Positions 33,313 through 41,834 of a stretch of 64,000 bases of DNA are shown here, piece after piece (position 1 is the first letter of the stretch; the number at the start of each line of letters is the position of its first letter). Made by a program: the position numbers and the translations under genes. Below the pieces are notes generated by a model. That model was not told where the DNA came from. It saw nothing but the letters and a program-made list of their open reading frames with translations, and did not search any database. The DNA lies in contig NZ_NMUL01000066.1 in the NCBI RefSeq assembly GCF_002234595.1, forward strand, positions 32,818 to 96,817, in the 5' to 3' direction. Origin of the DNA: Amycolatopsis vastitatis (GTDB taxonomy: Bacteria > Actinomycetota > Actinomycetes > Mycobacteriales > Pseudonocardiaceae).

Positions 33313-34124
33313 AGACGTCGAACTGGCCGCGGACCGTCGCCGGCGTGCTGATCGTCGCGGTGCTGCTGTTCCCGCTGTACTGGATGGTCAACGCCTCCCT
33401 GCAGCCGAGCGGCGCGCTGCTGCGCCCGGACCCGGCGTTCTTCCCGGTCGGCGGCACCCTGGACGGCTACCGGAAGGCCGTCGCGACGCAGGGCCCGAAC
33501 CTGCTCTCCAGCGTCATCGTCGCGCTCGGCACGGTGCTCGTGTCGCTGCTGGTGGCGGCACCCGCGTCCTACGCGCTGGCGCAGCTCAAGGTGCGCGGCG
33601 GCCCGGCGCTGGTGTTCGTGCTGCTCATCGTGCAGATGATCCCCGGCATCGTGATGGCCAACGCGCTGTACACGGTGTTCAGCAACCTCGGCCTGATCGA
33701 CAACTACGTCGGGCTGGTCCTCGCGGATTCGACCGCGACCATCCCGTTCGCCATCCTGCTGCTGCGGGCGTTCATGATCTCCGTGCCAAGGGAGCTCACC
33801 GAAGCGTCCCGAGTGGACGGTGCGGGGTACTGGCGGACGTTCTTCTCGATCATCCTGCCGGTCAGCCGCAACGCGCTGGTCACGGCCGGGCTGTTCTCGT
33901 TCCTGTTCGCCTGGGCCGACTTCCTGTTCGCCGTCACCCTCACCACCGGGCAGGTGTTCGAGCCCATCACGGTGGGCATCTACCGGTTCGTCGGCAACCA
34001 GTCCGCCGACTGGAACGGGATCATGGCCACCGCCGTCCTCGCCGCGGTCCCCGCGGCCGTCCTGCTCGTCGTCGCCCAGCGTTACGTCGTCGCCGGGCTG
34101 ACCAGCGGCGCCGTCAAAGACTAG
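33309..34124 (+). CDS. Carbohydrate ABC permease (MalG type)
   Basis: The 271-residue permease has six spans and the EAA loop ELTEASRVDGAGYWRTFFSI. It completes the transport channel with the preceding gene. The next gene (GH31) begins 22 bp downstream after AAGGAG, so imported sugar and its cytoplasmic hydrolysis are expressed together. Confidence 0.87.
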   Translation: MKTSNWPRTVAGVLIVAVLLFPLYWMVNASLQPSGALLRPDPAFFPVGGTLDGYRKAVATQGPNLLSSVIVALGTVLVSLLVAAPASYALAQLKVRGGPALVFVLLIVQMIPGIVMANALYTVFSNLGLIDNYVGLVLADSTATIPFAILLLRAFMISVPRELTEASRVDGAGYWRTFFSIILPVSRNALVTAGLFSFLFAWADFLFAVTLTTGQVFEPITVGIYRFVGNQSADWNGIMATAVLAAVPAAVLLVVAQRYVVAGLTSGAVKD

Positions 34125-34145
34125 TTTCTTCCAAGGAGACACAGC

Positions 34146-36149
34146 GTGATCGCCACGACCGAAGACGGCCGCTCGCTCGAAGTCCGCGTGCGGCACGAGG
34201 TGCTGCGCATCGAGCCGTGGGGCGACGGCAGCCTGCGCGTGCGCGCCGGGCGGCACCGCATCCTCGACGACGTCCCGGGGGCACTCCTGCCCGCGAAGCC
34301 GTCCGCCGCGACCGCCTCGGTCGAGGGGCGGACCGGCCGGGTGGTCAACGGCGCCCTCACCGCGATCGTCGAGATCGCCGACACCGACACGGGGATCGAC
34401 GCGCAGCTGCGGTTCGTCCGCACGGACACCGGCGAGGAGCTGCTGTCGGAGCAGCGCGCGCACTTCTGGTGGCCGGGGGCGCGGCTGTTCATGCCGTCGC
34501 GCAACGGCTACGGCCGCCTCGAACAGCGGTTCACCGCCTACGACGACGAACGGATCTTCGGCCTCGGCCAGCGCACGCACGGCCGGCTGGACCAGAAGGG
34601 GCTCGTGCTCGACCTGGTGCAGCGCAACGCCGAGGTGTCGGTGCCGTTCCTGCTGTCCAGCCGCGGCTACGGGTTCCTGTGGAACAGCCCCGCCGTCGGC
34701 CGGGTCGAGCTGGCCGCCAACGGCACCCGCTGGGTCGCCGACGACGCGCGGCAGATCGACTACTGGGTCACCACCGGCGACGGGCCGCGGCAGATCCTCG
34801 GCCACTACGCCGACGCGACCGGCCACGCACCGATGCTGCCGGAGTGGGCGGCCGGGTTCTGGCAGTCCAAGCTGCGCTACCGCAGCCAGGACGAGCTGCT
34901 GGCCGTGGCGCGGGAGTACCACGAGCGCGGCTTGCCGCTATCGGTGATCGTCACGGACTTCTTCCACTGGACGCACCTCGGCGACTGGAAGTTCGACCCG
35001 GCCGAGTGGCCCGATCCGGCCGGGCTGGTGCGGGAGCTTTCCGGCCTCGGCGTCAAGCTGATGGTGTCGGTGTGGCCGTCGGTCAACCCGCTGTCGGAGA
35101 ACTACCGCGAGCTGCACGAGAACGGCCTGCTGGTCGCCACCGAGAACGGCGTCCCGTTCCACGCGCCGTGGAAGGACAAGGGCTTCGACGTCGAGATGCC
35201 GGTGGCGTTCTACGACGCGACGAACCCCGCGGCGCGGCGGTTCGTCTGGAACAAGATCAAGCAGAACTACTACGACCTCGGCGTCCGCGCGTGGTGGCTG
35301 GACGGCGACGAGCCGGAGATCCAGCCCGGCCACCCGCACAACCTCGGCTTCCACGCCGGTCCGGGCGCGGAGGTGTTCAACATGTACCCGCAAGCGAACG
35401 CGCAGACCTTCCACGACGGCATCCGCGCCGAAGGCGACGACGAGGTCGTGCTGCTGTCCCGGTCGGTGTGGGCGGGCAGCCAGCGGTTCGGGGCCGCACT
35501 GTGGTCGGGCGACGTCGGGGCGACGTGGGCGTCGCTGCGGGCGCAGGTGCGGGCGGGGCTCAACGTGGCGGTCGCCGGGATCCCCTGGTGGACCACGGAC
35601 ATCGGCGGCTTCCACGGGGGCGACCCGGACTCGCCGGAGTACCGCGAGCTGATGGTGCGCTGGTTCCAGTACGGCGTGTTCTGCCCGCTGTTCCGCCTGC
35701 ACGGCTTCCGCGACCCGCGGCCGGCGTTCGGCCCGGAGATGACCGGCGGCCCGAACGAGGTCTGGTCGTACGGCGACTCGGCGTACGAGGCGATCTCGGA
35801 GTCGTTGCGGCTGCGCGAGCGGCTGCGGCCGTACCTGATGGAGCAGATGCGGGTGGCGCACGAGCAGGGCGTCCCCCCGATGCGCCCGGTGTTCGTGGAC
35901 TTCCCGGCGGACCCGGCGGCCTGGGACGTCTCGGACCAGTTCCTGCTGGGCCCGGACGTCCTGGTGGCGCCGGTGCTTTCGCCCGGAGTCACCTCCCGGA
36001 GCGTGTACCTGCCCTCGGGTGCGGTGTGGACGGACGCGGTGAGCGGCGAACGTCACGAAGGCGGGATCACGATCGAAGCAGCGGCGCCGGCGGACCGGAT
36101 CCCGGTGTTCCTGCGGGACGAAGCGGAGCTGCCGATCCGCGCGCAGTAG
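34146..36149 (+). CDS. GH31 alpha-xylosidase or alpha-glucosidase, cytoplasmic
   Basis: The 667-residue enzyme has no signal peptide. The GH31 barrel shows the nucleophile Asp386 in WWLDGDEPE and the acid/base Asp456 in LWSGDVGATW; an N-terminal beta-sandwich precedes it (residues 1-225). The DGDEPE nucleophile context resembles alpha-xylosidases more than starch-type alpha-glucosidases, whose motif is usually DMNEP. Together with a secreted GH3 and an oligosaccharide importer this suggests intracellular breakdown of xyloglucan oligosaccharides such as isoprimeverose units. Substrate is inferred. Confidence 0.83.
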   Translation: MIATTEDGRSLEVRVRHEVLRIEPWGDGSLRVRAGRHRILDDVPGALLPAKPSAATASVEGRTGRVVNGALTAIVEIADTDTGIDAQLRFVRTDTGEELLSEQRAHFWWPGARLFMPSRNGYGRLEQRFTAYDDERIFGLGQRTHGRLDQKGLVLDLVQRNAEVSVPFLLSSRGYGFLWNSPAVGRVELAANGTRWVADDARQIDYWVTTGDGPRQILGHYADATGHAPMLPEWAAGFWQSKLRYRSQDELLAVAREYHERGLPLSVIVTDFFHWTHLGDWKFDPAEWPDPAGLVRELSGLGVKLMVSVWPSVNPLSENYRELHENGLLVATENGVPFHAPWKDKGFDVEMPVAFYDATNPAARRFVWNKIKQNYYDLGVRAWWLDGDEPEIQPGHPHNLGFHAGPGAEVFNMYPQANAQTFHDGIRAEGDDEVVLLSRSVWAGSQRFGAALWSGDVGATWASLRAQVRAGLNVAVAGIPWWTTDIGGFHGGDPDSPEYRELMVRWFQYGVFCPLFRLHGFRDPRPAFGPEMTGGPNEVWSYGDSAYEAISESLRLRERLRPYLMEQMRVAHEQGVPPMRPVFVDFPADPAAWDVSDQFLLGPDVLVAPVLSPGVTSRSVYLPSGAVWTDAVSGERHEGGITIEAAAPADRIPVFLRDEAELPIRAQ

Positions 36150-36158
36150 CGGTTAAAG

Positions 36159-36174
36159 TGGACCAGTGAGTCCA
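36159..36174. promoter_or_regulatory. Operator TGGAC-N6-GTCCA over the TetR start
   Basis: TGGACCAGTGAGTCCA is a 5+5 inverted repeat that covers the GTG start at 36166. TTAAAGT (36153-36159) just upstream looks like a -10, so the mRNA is probably leaderless and autorepressed from this site. Confidence 0.5.
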
Positions 36175-36768
36175 AAGCTGACCGCGAAAGGCGCCGCGAC
36201 GCGGCAGCGGATCGTCGAAGGTGCGGCGGCCGAGATCCGCGAGCGGGGTGTCGCCGTCACGACGCTGGACGACGTCCGGGCGCGGACCGGGACGAGCAAA
36301 AGCCAGCTCTTCCACTACTTCCCGGACGGCAAGGAGGAGCTGCTGCTGGCGGTGGCCCGCTTCGAAGCGGACCAGGTCCTCGAAGTCCAGCAGCCGCAGC
36401 TGGGCGAGCTCACCTCGTGGGCCGCGTGGCGGCGGTGGCGCGACACGGTCGTCTCGCACTACCGCGGACGGGGGCAGCACTGCCCGCTCAACGTGCTCAT
36501 CTCCCAGCTCGGCCGCGCGACGCCGGGTGCGCAGGCCGTGGTGAGCGAGATGCTGCGGCGGTGGCAGGACGAGATCGAAGCCGGTGTCCGGCACATGCAG
36601 ACGGCCGGTGAGGTCGACGCGGCGCTCGACGCCGGACGCGCCGCGGCCGCCCTGCTGGCGGGCCTCCAGGGCGGCGTCGTGGTGATGCTGTCGACCGGCC
36701 GCATCGATCATCTCGAGGCGGCCCTCGACGTCGGGATCGAGAACCTGCGGGCGAGCGGGAGCCGGTGA
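36166..36768 (+). CDS. TetR-family regulator
   Basis: The 200-residue repressor has an N-terminal TetR helix-turn-helix (AATRQRIVEGAAAEIRERGV, then TLDDVRARTGTSKSQLFHYFPDGKEELL). The C-terminal ligand domain ends in HLEAALDVGIENLRASGSR and contains CPLNVLISQLG, typical of the subgroup with a C-terminal TetR_C_6-like part. It starts 17 bp after the GH31 stop but has its own promoter-like sequence and operator. The stop codon lies in the loop of a strong terminator. Its targets beyond itself are unknown. Confidence 0.85.
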   Translation: MSPKLTAKGAATRQRIVEGAAAEIRERGVAVTTLDDVRARTGTSKSQLFHYFPDGKEELLLAVARFEADQVLEVQQPQLGELTSWAAWRRWRDTVVSHYRGRGQHCPLNVLISQLGRATPGAQAVVSEMLRRWQDEIEAGVRHMQTAGEVDAALDAGRAAAALLAGLQGGVVVMLSTGRIDHLEAALDVGIENLRASGSR

Positions 36769-36783
36769 TCCCGGCTCCCGCTC
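36753..36783. terminator. Bidirectional hairpin terminator
   Basis: GAGCGGGAGCCGG (36753-36765) pairs perfectly with 36771-36783 around a 5-nt loop that contains the TetR stop codon. It also serves the convergent YceI gene ending at 36791. Confidence 0.78.
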
Positions 36784-36790
36784 CCGAAAG

Positions 36791-37348
36791 TCAGGCGGAC
36801 TTGATCGCGGAGATCTCGAACTCCAGCGTGACCTTGTCGCTGACCAGCACACCGCCGGTCTCGAGCGCGGCGTTCCAGGTGATGCCGTAGTCCTTGCGGC
36901 TGATGGCGGTCGAGCCCTCGAAGCCGATCCGGTCGTTGCCGAACGGGTCCTTGGCCGAGCCCTCGAACTCGAACGGGACGGTAACCGAGCGGGTCACGTC
37001 CTTGATCGTCAGGTCGCCGGTCACGTCGAAGCTGGTCTCGCCGGTCTGCTTGATCTCGGTCGAGGTGAACGTGATCTGCGGGTACTCGTCCATCGACAGG
37101 AAGTCGTTGCTCTTCAGGTGACCGTCGCGGTCGGCGTTGCGCGTGTCGATGCTCTGGGCCTGGATCGTCACCTGGACGCTCGACTTCTCCGGCGCGTCGC
37201 CGTCGATGGTCGCGGTGCCGGTGAAGTCGTTGAAGCTGCCGCGCACCTTGGTCACCATGGCGTGCCGGGCGACGAACCCGATCCGCGAGTGGGCGGCATC
37301 CAGGGTGTACTCACCGGTCAGCTGGGGGTAGGTGGTCGCGCTGGTCAT
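36791..37348 (-). CDS. YceI-family lipid/isoprenoid-binding protein
   Basis: The 185-residue protein carries the YceI lipocalin-like barrel: GEYTLDAAHSRIGFVARHAMVTKVRGSFNDF, VQAQSIDTRNADRDGHLKSNDF, then YPQITFTSTEI and RSVTVPFEFEG. Members bind long isoprenoid or amphiphilic molecules. It has no signal peptide, so it is cytoplasmic here. It is divergent from a MarR gene with shared promoter palindromes, the common pairing in actinomycetes where MarR represses yceI. ATG 37348 is preceded by GGAGAGAAGA. Confidence 0.88.
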   Translation of the reverse strand: MTSATTYPQLTGEYTLDAAHSRIGFVARHAMVTKVRGSFNDFTGTATIDGDAPEKSSVQVTIQAQSIDTRNADRDGHLKSNDFLSMDEYPQITFTSTEIKQTGETSFDVTGDLTIKDVTRSVTVPFEFEGSAKDPFGNDRIGFEGSTAISRKDYGITWNAALETGGVLVSDKVTLEFEISAIKSA

Positions 37349-37385
37349 GCTCTTCTTCTCTCCTCGTCGGACGCCCCCCAGTGAT

Positions 37386-37446
37386 TGAGGGCTCAACAAC
37401 ACTGTACTCACTTTGGCTGGTTGCGCAAGCAAGCTTTCGCTAGACT
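37386..37446. promoter_or_regulatory. Divergent YceI/MarR promoters with two palindromes
   Basis: For YceI, TTGCGC (37424-37429, minus) and TACAGT (37402-37407) give a 16-bp spaced promoter. For MarR, TAGACT (37441-37446) is a -10 only 7 bp before the ATG, implying a leaderless mRNA. TTGCGCAA (37422-37429) overlaps the -35 region of both and TTGAGGGCTCAA (37386-37397) lies at the YceI start, both suitable for a MarR dimer. Confidence 0.55.
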
Positions 37447-37453
37447 CACCGGT

Positions 37454-37930
37454 ATGGGTGATCTGTCCGCGCTCGACCTCGAAGAAGCCGCCTTCTGGCG
37501 GCCGCTGATGCGCATCATGACCGCGCTGCCGCGCGCGCTCGAGGACCAGTTCCTGCCCGAGACGGGCCTCACCATCACCGACTACGGGGTGCTGGTCGCC
37601 CTGTCCGAAGCGCCGGACCACCTGCTCCGCATCTCGGCGCTGGCCGCGACCACCGGGCTGTCGCTGAGCCGGATCAGCCGGGTGGTCGACGCCCTGACCC
37701 GCCGCGGCCTGGTCGAGAAGCGCCGGTGCGCCGAGGACGGGCGCGCGTCCAACGCCGTGCTGACCGAGGCGGGATTGGCCAGACTGGAGGCGGCCTACCC
37801 GGGCCACCTCGCCCGCGTGCGGGCTTCGGTGTTCGACCACCTGAGCGCCGAGGACATCCACGCGGCCGGGCCGGTGCTGGCCCGGCTGGCCGCGGCACTG
37901 GACACCGCTCCCCCCACCGACGACTGCTGA
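37454..37930 (+). CDS. MarR-family regulator
   Basis: The 158-residue winged-helix repressor shows the MarR core: TITDYGVLVALSEAPDHLLRISALAATTGLSLSRISRVVDAL, then GLVEKRRCAEDGRASNAVLTEAG. A cysteine lies in the wing (KRRCAEDG), so redox sensing is possible but not established. It is divergent from YceI and followed 8 bp later by a GST-like reductase gene that is probably co-transcribed. This suggests a small electrophile or quinone stress unit. Confidence 0.87.
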   Translation: MGDLSALDLEEAAFWRPLMRIMTALPRALEDQFLPETGLTITDYGVLVALSEAPDHLLRISALAATTGLSLSRISRVVDALTRRGLVEKRRCAEDGRASNAVLTEAGLARLEAAYPGHLARVRASVFDHLSAEDIHAAGPVLARLAAALDTAPPTDDC

Positions 37931-37938
37931 GGATGCCG

Positions 37939-38922
37939 ATGACCGACAAGGGCGAGTACAAGCGGGACCAGAACTACCTCCCGGACCGCATCACCGCCGA
38001 CGGCCGTGACGGCTGGCCCGTCGAGCCCGGCCGGTACCGGCTGGTCGTCGCGCGGGCGTGCCCGTGGGCGAACCGCGCGGTGATCGTGCGGCGGCTGCTG
38101 GGCCTGGAGCCGGTGCTGTCGATGGGCATCGCCGGGCCGGTGCACGACGAGCGGAGCTGGAGCTTCGACCTCGACCCCGGTGGCCGCGACCCGGTGCTGG
38201 GCATCGAGCGGCTGCAGGAGGCGTTCTTCAAGCGCGACCCGGACTACCCGCGCGGCATCACGGTGCCGGCCTTCGTCGACATCCCGAGCGGCAAGGTCGT
38301 CACCAACGACTTCGCGCAGATGACGCTGGACATGTCGACCGAGTGGACGGCGTACCACCGCGAAGGCGCCCCCGAGCTGTACCCGGAGAAGCTGCGGGAC
38401 GAGATCGACGACGTCGCGCAGAAGGTGTTCACCGACGTCAACAACGCGGTGTACCAGTGCGGGTTCGCCCGGTCCCAAGAGGCGTACGAACACTCCTACC
38501 GGAAGCTGTTCTCCCGGCTCGACTGGTTGTCCGAGCGGCTGGCGGACCAGCGGTACCTGGTCGGCGACACGATCACCGAGGCGGACGTCCGGCTGTTCAC
38601 CACGCTCGTGCGGTTCGACGCGGTCTACCACGGCCACTTCAAGTGCAACCGGCAGAAGCTCAGTGAGCTGCCGGTGCTGTGGGCCTACACCCGCGACCTG
38701 TTCCAGACGCCCGGGTTCGGCGACACGATCGACTTCGCCCAGATCAAGGAGCACTACTACGTGGTGCACAAGAACGTGAACCCGTCCGGGATCGTCCCGC
38801 TGGGCCCGGACGTGTCCGGCTGGCTGACCCCGCACGACCGCGAGCAGCTGGGCGGCCGCCCGTTCGGCGACGGCACCCCGCCCGGCCCGCCGCCCACCGA
38901 AGAGAGGGTGCCCGCGCTCTGA
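37939..38922 (+). CDS. Glutathionyl/mycothiolyl-hydroquinone reductase-type GST
   Basis: The 327-residue protein has a thioredoxin-like N-terminal domain with the CPWA active-site motif (VVARACPWANRAVIV) and an all-helical GST C-terminal domain (LSERLADQRYLVGDTITEADVRLFTTLVRFDAVYHGHFKCN). It matches the Xi-class (YqjG/PcpF-like) reductases that remove thiol adducts from hydroquinones. In a mycothiol-producing actinomycete the thiol is presumably mycothiol. ATG 37939 has GAGG upstream; ATG 37933 is an alternative. It is probably co-transcribed with the MarR gene. Confidence 0.87.
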   Translation: MTDKGEYKRDQNYLPDRITADGRDGWPVEPGRYRLVVARACPWANRAVIVRRLLGLEPVLSMGIAGPVHDERSWSFDLDPGGRDPVLGIERLQEAFFKRDPDYPRGITVPAFVDIPSGKVVTNDFAQMTLDMSTEWTAYHREGAPELYPEKLRDEIDDVAQKVFTDVNNAVYQCGFARSQEAYEHSYRKLFSRLDWLSERLADQRYLVGDTITEADVRLFTTLVRFDAVYHGHFKCNRQKLSELPVLWAYTRDLFQTPGFGDTIDFAQIKEHYYVVHKNVNPSGIVPLGPDVSGWLTPHDREQLGGRPFGDGTPPGPPPTEERVPAL

Positions 38923-38944
38923 TTTCTTGGTTACGGTGATCACC

Positions 38945-39712
38945 ATGGAACGCCTGCGCGATCGACGGATCCTGGTCACCGGAGCCGGTTCCGGCATCGG
39001 CCGGGCCACCACCCTCCGCCTGCTCGACGAAGGGGCGAGAGTCGTCGCCACCGACATCAAGGGCGTCGACGAGCTGCCCGCGTCTCCCGGCCTGAAGACG
39101 TTCACCATGGACGTGGCCGACGAGACGTCGGTGGCCTCCGGGCTGGCTTCGGCCATCGACGTGCTCGGCGGCCTCGACGTGCTGGTCAACGCGGCGGGCA
39201 TCCTGCTGGCGTCGCACACGCACGAGACTTCGCTGGAGCTGTGGAACCGCGTGCTGGCGGTGAACCTGACGGGAACGTTCCTGGTGACGCGCGCGGCCCT
39301 GCCCGCCCTGCTCGAGAGCGGCAAGGGCGTGGTGGTGAACTTCAGCTCGACGTCGGCGTCGTTCGCCCACCCGTACATGGCGGCGTACAGCGCGAGCAAG
39401 GGCGGCATCCAGGCGTTCACGCATTCGCTGGCGCTGGAGTACGCCAAGCAGGGCCTGCGCGCGGTGAGCGTCGCCCCGGGCAGCGTGAAGAGCGGCATCA
39501 CGGACTCGGCGGCGAGCTGGCTACCGAAGGACCCCGACTTCTCGCTGTTCGGCAGGCTGCTGCCGATCCTGCCGACGGACCTGACCACGGAGGTCGGCAA
39601 CCCGGTGGCCGGCCCGGAGGCGGTGGCGGGGGTGGTGGCGATGCTCGCCTCGGACGACGGCAAGTTCATCACGGGCACGGAAATCCGCGTCGACGGCGGC
39701 ACCCACACCTAG
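38945..39712 (+). CDS. Short-chain dehydrogenase/reductase
   Basis: The 255-residue classical SDR has the cofactor motif TGAGSGIG (residues 14-21), NAAG, a catalytic Ser in VNFSSTSAS and Tyr-Lys in YMAAYSASKGG. An acidic residue after beta-2 (VVATDIKG) favours NAD over NADP. A -10-like TACGGT lies 7 bp before the ATG, with no ribosome site, so the transcript may be leaderless. The substrate is unknown. The stop overlaps the convergent WYL gene by four bases. Confidence 0.87.
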   Translation: MERLRDRRILVTGAGSGIGRATTLRLLDEGARVVATDIKGVDELPASPGLKTFTMDVADETSVASGLASAIDVLGGLDVLVNAAGILLASHTHETSLELWNRVLAVNLTGTFLVTRAALPALLESGKGVVVNFSSTSASFAHPYMAAYSASKGGIQAFTHSLALEYAKQGLRAVSVAPGSVKSGITDSAASWLPKDPDFSLFGRLLPILPTDLTTEVGNPVAGPEAVAGVVAMLASDDGKFITGTEIRVDGGTHT

Positions 39713-40641
39713 GTCGCGTCGGCATACCTCGCGGACAGGACCCGCAGCCGCTCAGCCAGCTCCGGCGGCGACTCCACCTCGAACGGCACGTCCAGCATCC
39801 CGACGACGAACGCCACGAGGTCGAACGACTCCGTGGCCAGCTCGAGGCGGCAGGTGCGCGAGTCGATCGGCGTCACCTCGCCGTCGACGCGTCCCACCAG
39901 CTCCGAGGCCCGTGCGTGGATCTTCAGCCGGCAGCGATGCGGCCACATCTCGCGGCCCATCGTCCGCTTCAAGTACGCCGTCAGGTCGCCGTCCGGCGGG
40001 GAACGGTGGGTGAAGCGGGGGCCGTTCGGGGTGCGCAGCGTCAGGCGGTCGGCGCGGAACGTGCGCCAGTCCGTGCGGGCGGTGTCCCAGCCGACCAGGT
40101 ACCAGCGGCGCCCCCAGGACACGAGCCGGTGCGGCTCCACCGACCTGCGCGACGACGTGCCGTCGTGGCTCACGTAGTCGAACCGCAGCGTTTCGGCGAA
40201 CCGGATCGCCGCCGACACCGCCGTGAGCACCGCCGCCTCGACCACCGGACCCCGCACCGGGAGCGCCAGCATGCTCGACTCCAAGGCGGCCACGCGGTGC
40301 CGGAGCCGGGACGGCAGTACCCGCTCCACTTTGGTCAGCGCCCGCAGCGACGCTTCCTCCAGCCCCGAGACACCGCCGGTGTGCAGGCCGACCACCACCG
40401 CGACCGCTTCGTCGTCGTCGAGCAGCAACGGCGGCAGCTCGGCGCCCGCGCCCAGGCGGTAGCCGCCGACCGGGCCCATCACCGCGTCCACCGGGTAGCC
40501 CAGCTCCCGCAGGCGGTCGACGTCGCGGCGGACCGTCCGCGTCGTCACGCCCAGCCGCTCGGCGAGCTCGGTGCCGGACCAGGCTCGGGCCAGCTGCAGC
40601 AACGACAGCAGCCGCAGCAGGCGGCCAGGGGTTTCCCGCAT
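39709..40641 (-). CDS. WYL-domain transcriptional regulator
   Basis: The 310-residue regulator has an N-terminal DeoR-type helix-turn-helix (LLSLLQLARAWSGTELAERL, GVTTRTVRRDVDRLRELGYP) and a WYL domain (about 130-220, HRLVSWGRRWYLVGWDTARTDWRTF) with a C-terminal WCX extension. WYL proteins sense nucleic acids or small ligands. It is divergent from an epoxide hydrolase with a TAGGAC/GTCCTA palindrome between them. That layout is common in actinomycetes and suggests it controls the hydrolase. Confidence 0.88.
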   Translation of the reverse strand: MRETPGRLLRLLSLLQLARAWSGTELAERLGVTTRTVRRDVDRLRELGYPVDAVMGPVGGYRLGAGAELPPLLLDDDEAVAVVVGLHTGGVSGLEEASLRALTKVERVLPSRLRHRVAALESSMLALPVRGPVVEAAVLTAVSAAIRFAETLRFDYVSHDGTSSRRSVEPHRLVSWGRRWYLVGWDTARTDWRTFRADRLTLRTPNGPRFTHRSPPDGDLTAYLKRTMGREMWPHRCRLKIHARASELVGRVDGEVTPIDSRTCRLELATESFDLVAFVVGMLDVPFEVESPPELAERLRVLSARYADAT

Positions 40642-40663
40642 GACCGGCAGTCTGCCCGACGTA

Positions 40664-40682
40664 TAGGACCGGTGCTGTCCTA
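40664..40682. promoter_or_regulatory. Palindrome TAGGAC-N7-GTCCTA between WYL and epoxide hydrolase genes
   Basis: A perfect 6+6 inverted repeat lies 23 bp upstream of the WYL start and 21 bp upstream of the hydrolase start, in the only intergenic space available for both promoters. Confidence 0.55.
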
Positions 40683-40703
40683 CAAGGTCGTCAGGCTGCG
40701 CTC

Positions 40704-41834
40704 ATGGACCCGTTCCGCATCGACATCCCGCAGGCCGCCCTCGACGAGCTGCGCCACCGGCTCGCCCGCACCCGCTGGCCGGGCGAGCTGCCCGGCGCCG
40801 GCTGGGCGTACGGCGTCAGCGAGACCTCCCTCGCCGAACTCGTCGAATACTGGCAGGACAGCTTCGACTGGCGGGCGCAGGAGGCCCGGCTCAACGCGTT
40901 CCCGCAGTTCACGACCACGATCGACGGCCAGCGCGTGCACTTCCTGCACGTCCGCTCCCCCGAGCCCGGCGCGAAGCCGCTGATCATGACCCACGGCTGG
41001 CCGAGCACGGTCGCCGACTTCCTCGACGTCCTCGGCCCGCTCACCGATCCGCGCGCCCACGGCGGCGACCCGGCCGACGCGTTCCACGTCGTCGCACCGT
41101 CGGTCCCCGGCTTCGCCTTTTCCGGTCCCACCGCCGAACCCGGCTGGAACACGCGCCGGATCGCCAAATCGTGGGCCGAGCTGATGCGGCGGCTGGGCTA
41201 CGAGCGCTACGGCGCCCAGGGCGGCGACTTCGGCAGCATCGTCTCCCCCGAGCTGGGCCGGATCGCGCCCGGCTCGGTGCTGGGCGTGCACGTCAACGCC
41301 GTCGCGAACGCCGGGGTGCCGACCGCGCCCGGCGACCTCGAGCGGCTGTCCGAAGAGGACCGGAAGCGGGCGCGGGAGAACGAAACCTGGTGGTACGCCC
41401 ACTCCGGTTACGCCACCCAGATGGCCACCCGCCCGCAGACCCTCGCCTACGCCCTCAACGACTCCCCCGCCGGGCAGCTCGCGTGGAACCTGGAGTGGTT
41501 CGTCGACTGGGACCCCACGGCGACCGGCCAGACCCCGGTGAGCCGGGACGCGATCCTGACCGACGTGACGATCTTCTGGCTCACCGGCACCGCCGGCTCG
41601 GCCGCGCGCCTCTACCTGGAGGCGGGTCAAGACGGCTGGGGTGTGCGGCCGGCGCCGTCCGGGGTGCCGACGGCGGTGGCGAACTTCCGCGGCGACCACG
41701 CGATCCGCGGCCTGGCCGCACTGTCGAACACGGTCACCCGCTGGTCCGAGTACGACACCGGCGGCCACTTCGCGTCGCTGCAGGCGCCGGACGTGCTGGT
41801 GCGGGACATCCGGGAGTTCTTCCGCGCGCTCTAG
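40704..41834 (+). CDS. Epoxide hydrolase
   Basis: The 376-residue alpha/beta hydrolase carries the epoxide-hydrolase N-terminal domain (FRIDIPQAALDELRHRLART, then WAYGVSETSLAELVEYWQDSFDW). Other features are the oxyanion motif THGWPST, nucleophile Asp in GGDFGS, and a C-terminal catalytic His in TGGHFASLQAPDVLVRDI. It converts epoxides to diols in the cytoplasm, probably for detoxification. Its end overlaps the convergent TetR gene by four bases. Confidence 0.9.
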   Translation: MDPFRIDIPQAALDELRHRLARTRWPGELPGAGWAYGVSETSLAELVEYWQDSFDWRAQEARLNAFPQFTTTIDGQRVHFLHVRSPEPGAKPLIMTHGWPSTVADFLDVLGPLTDPRAHGGDPADAFHVVAPSVPGFAFSGPTAEPGWNTRRIAKSWAELMRRLGYERYGAQGGDFGSIVSPELGRIAPGSVLGVHVNAVANAGVPTAPGDLERLSEEDRKRARENETWWYAHSGYATQMATRPQTLAYALNDSPAGQLAWNLEWFVDWDPTATGQTPVSRDAILTDVTIFWLTGTAGSAARLYLEAGQDGWGVRPAPSGVPTAVANFRGDHAIRGLAALSNTVTRWSEYDTGGHFASLQAPDVLVRDIREFFRAL

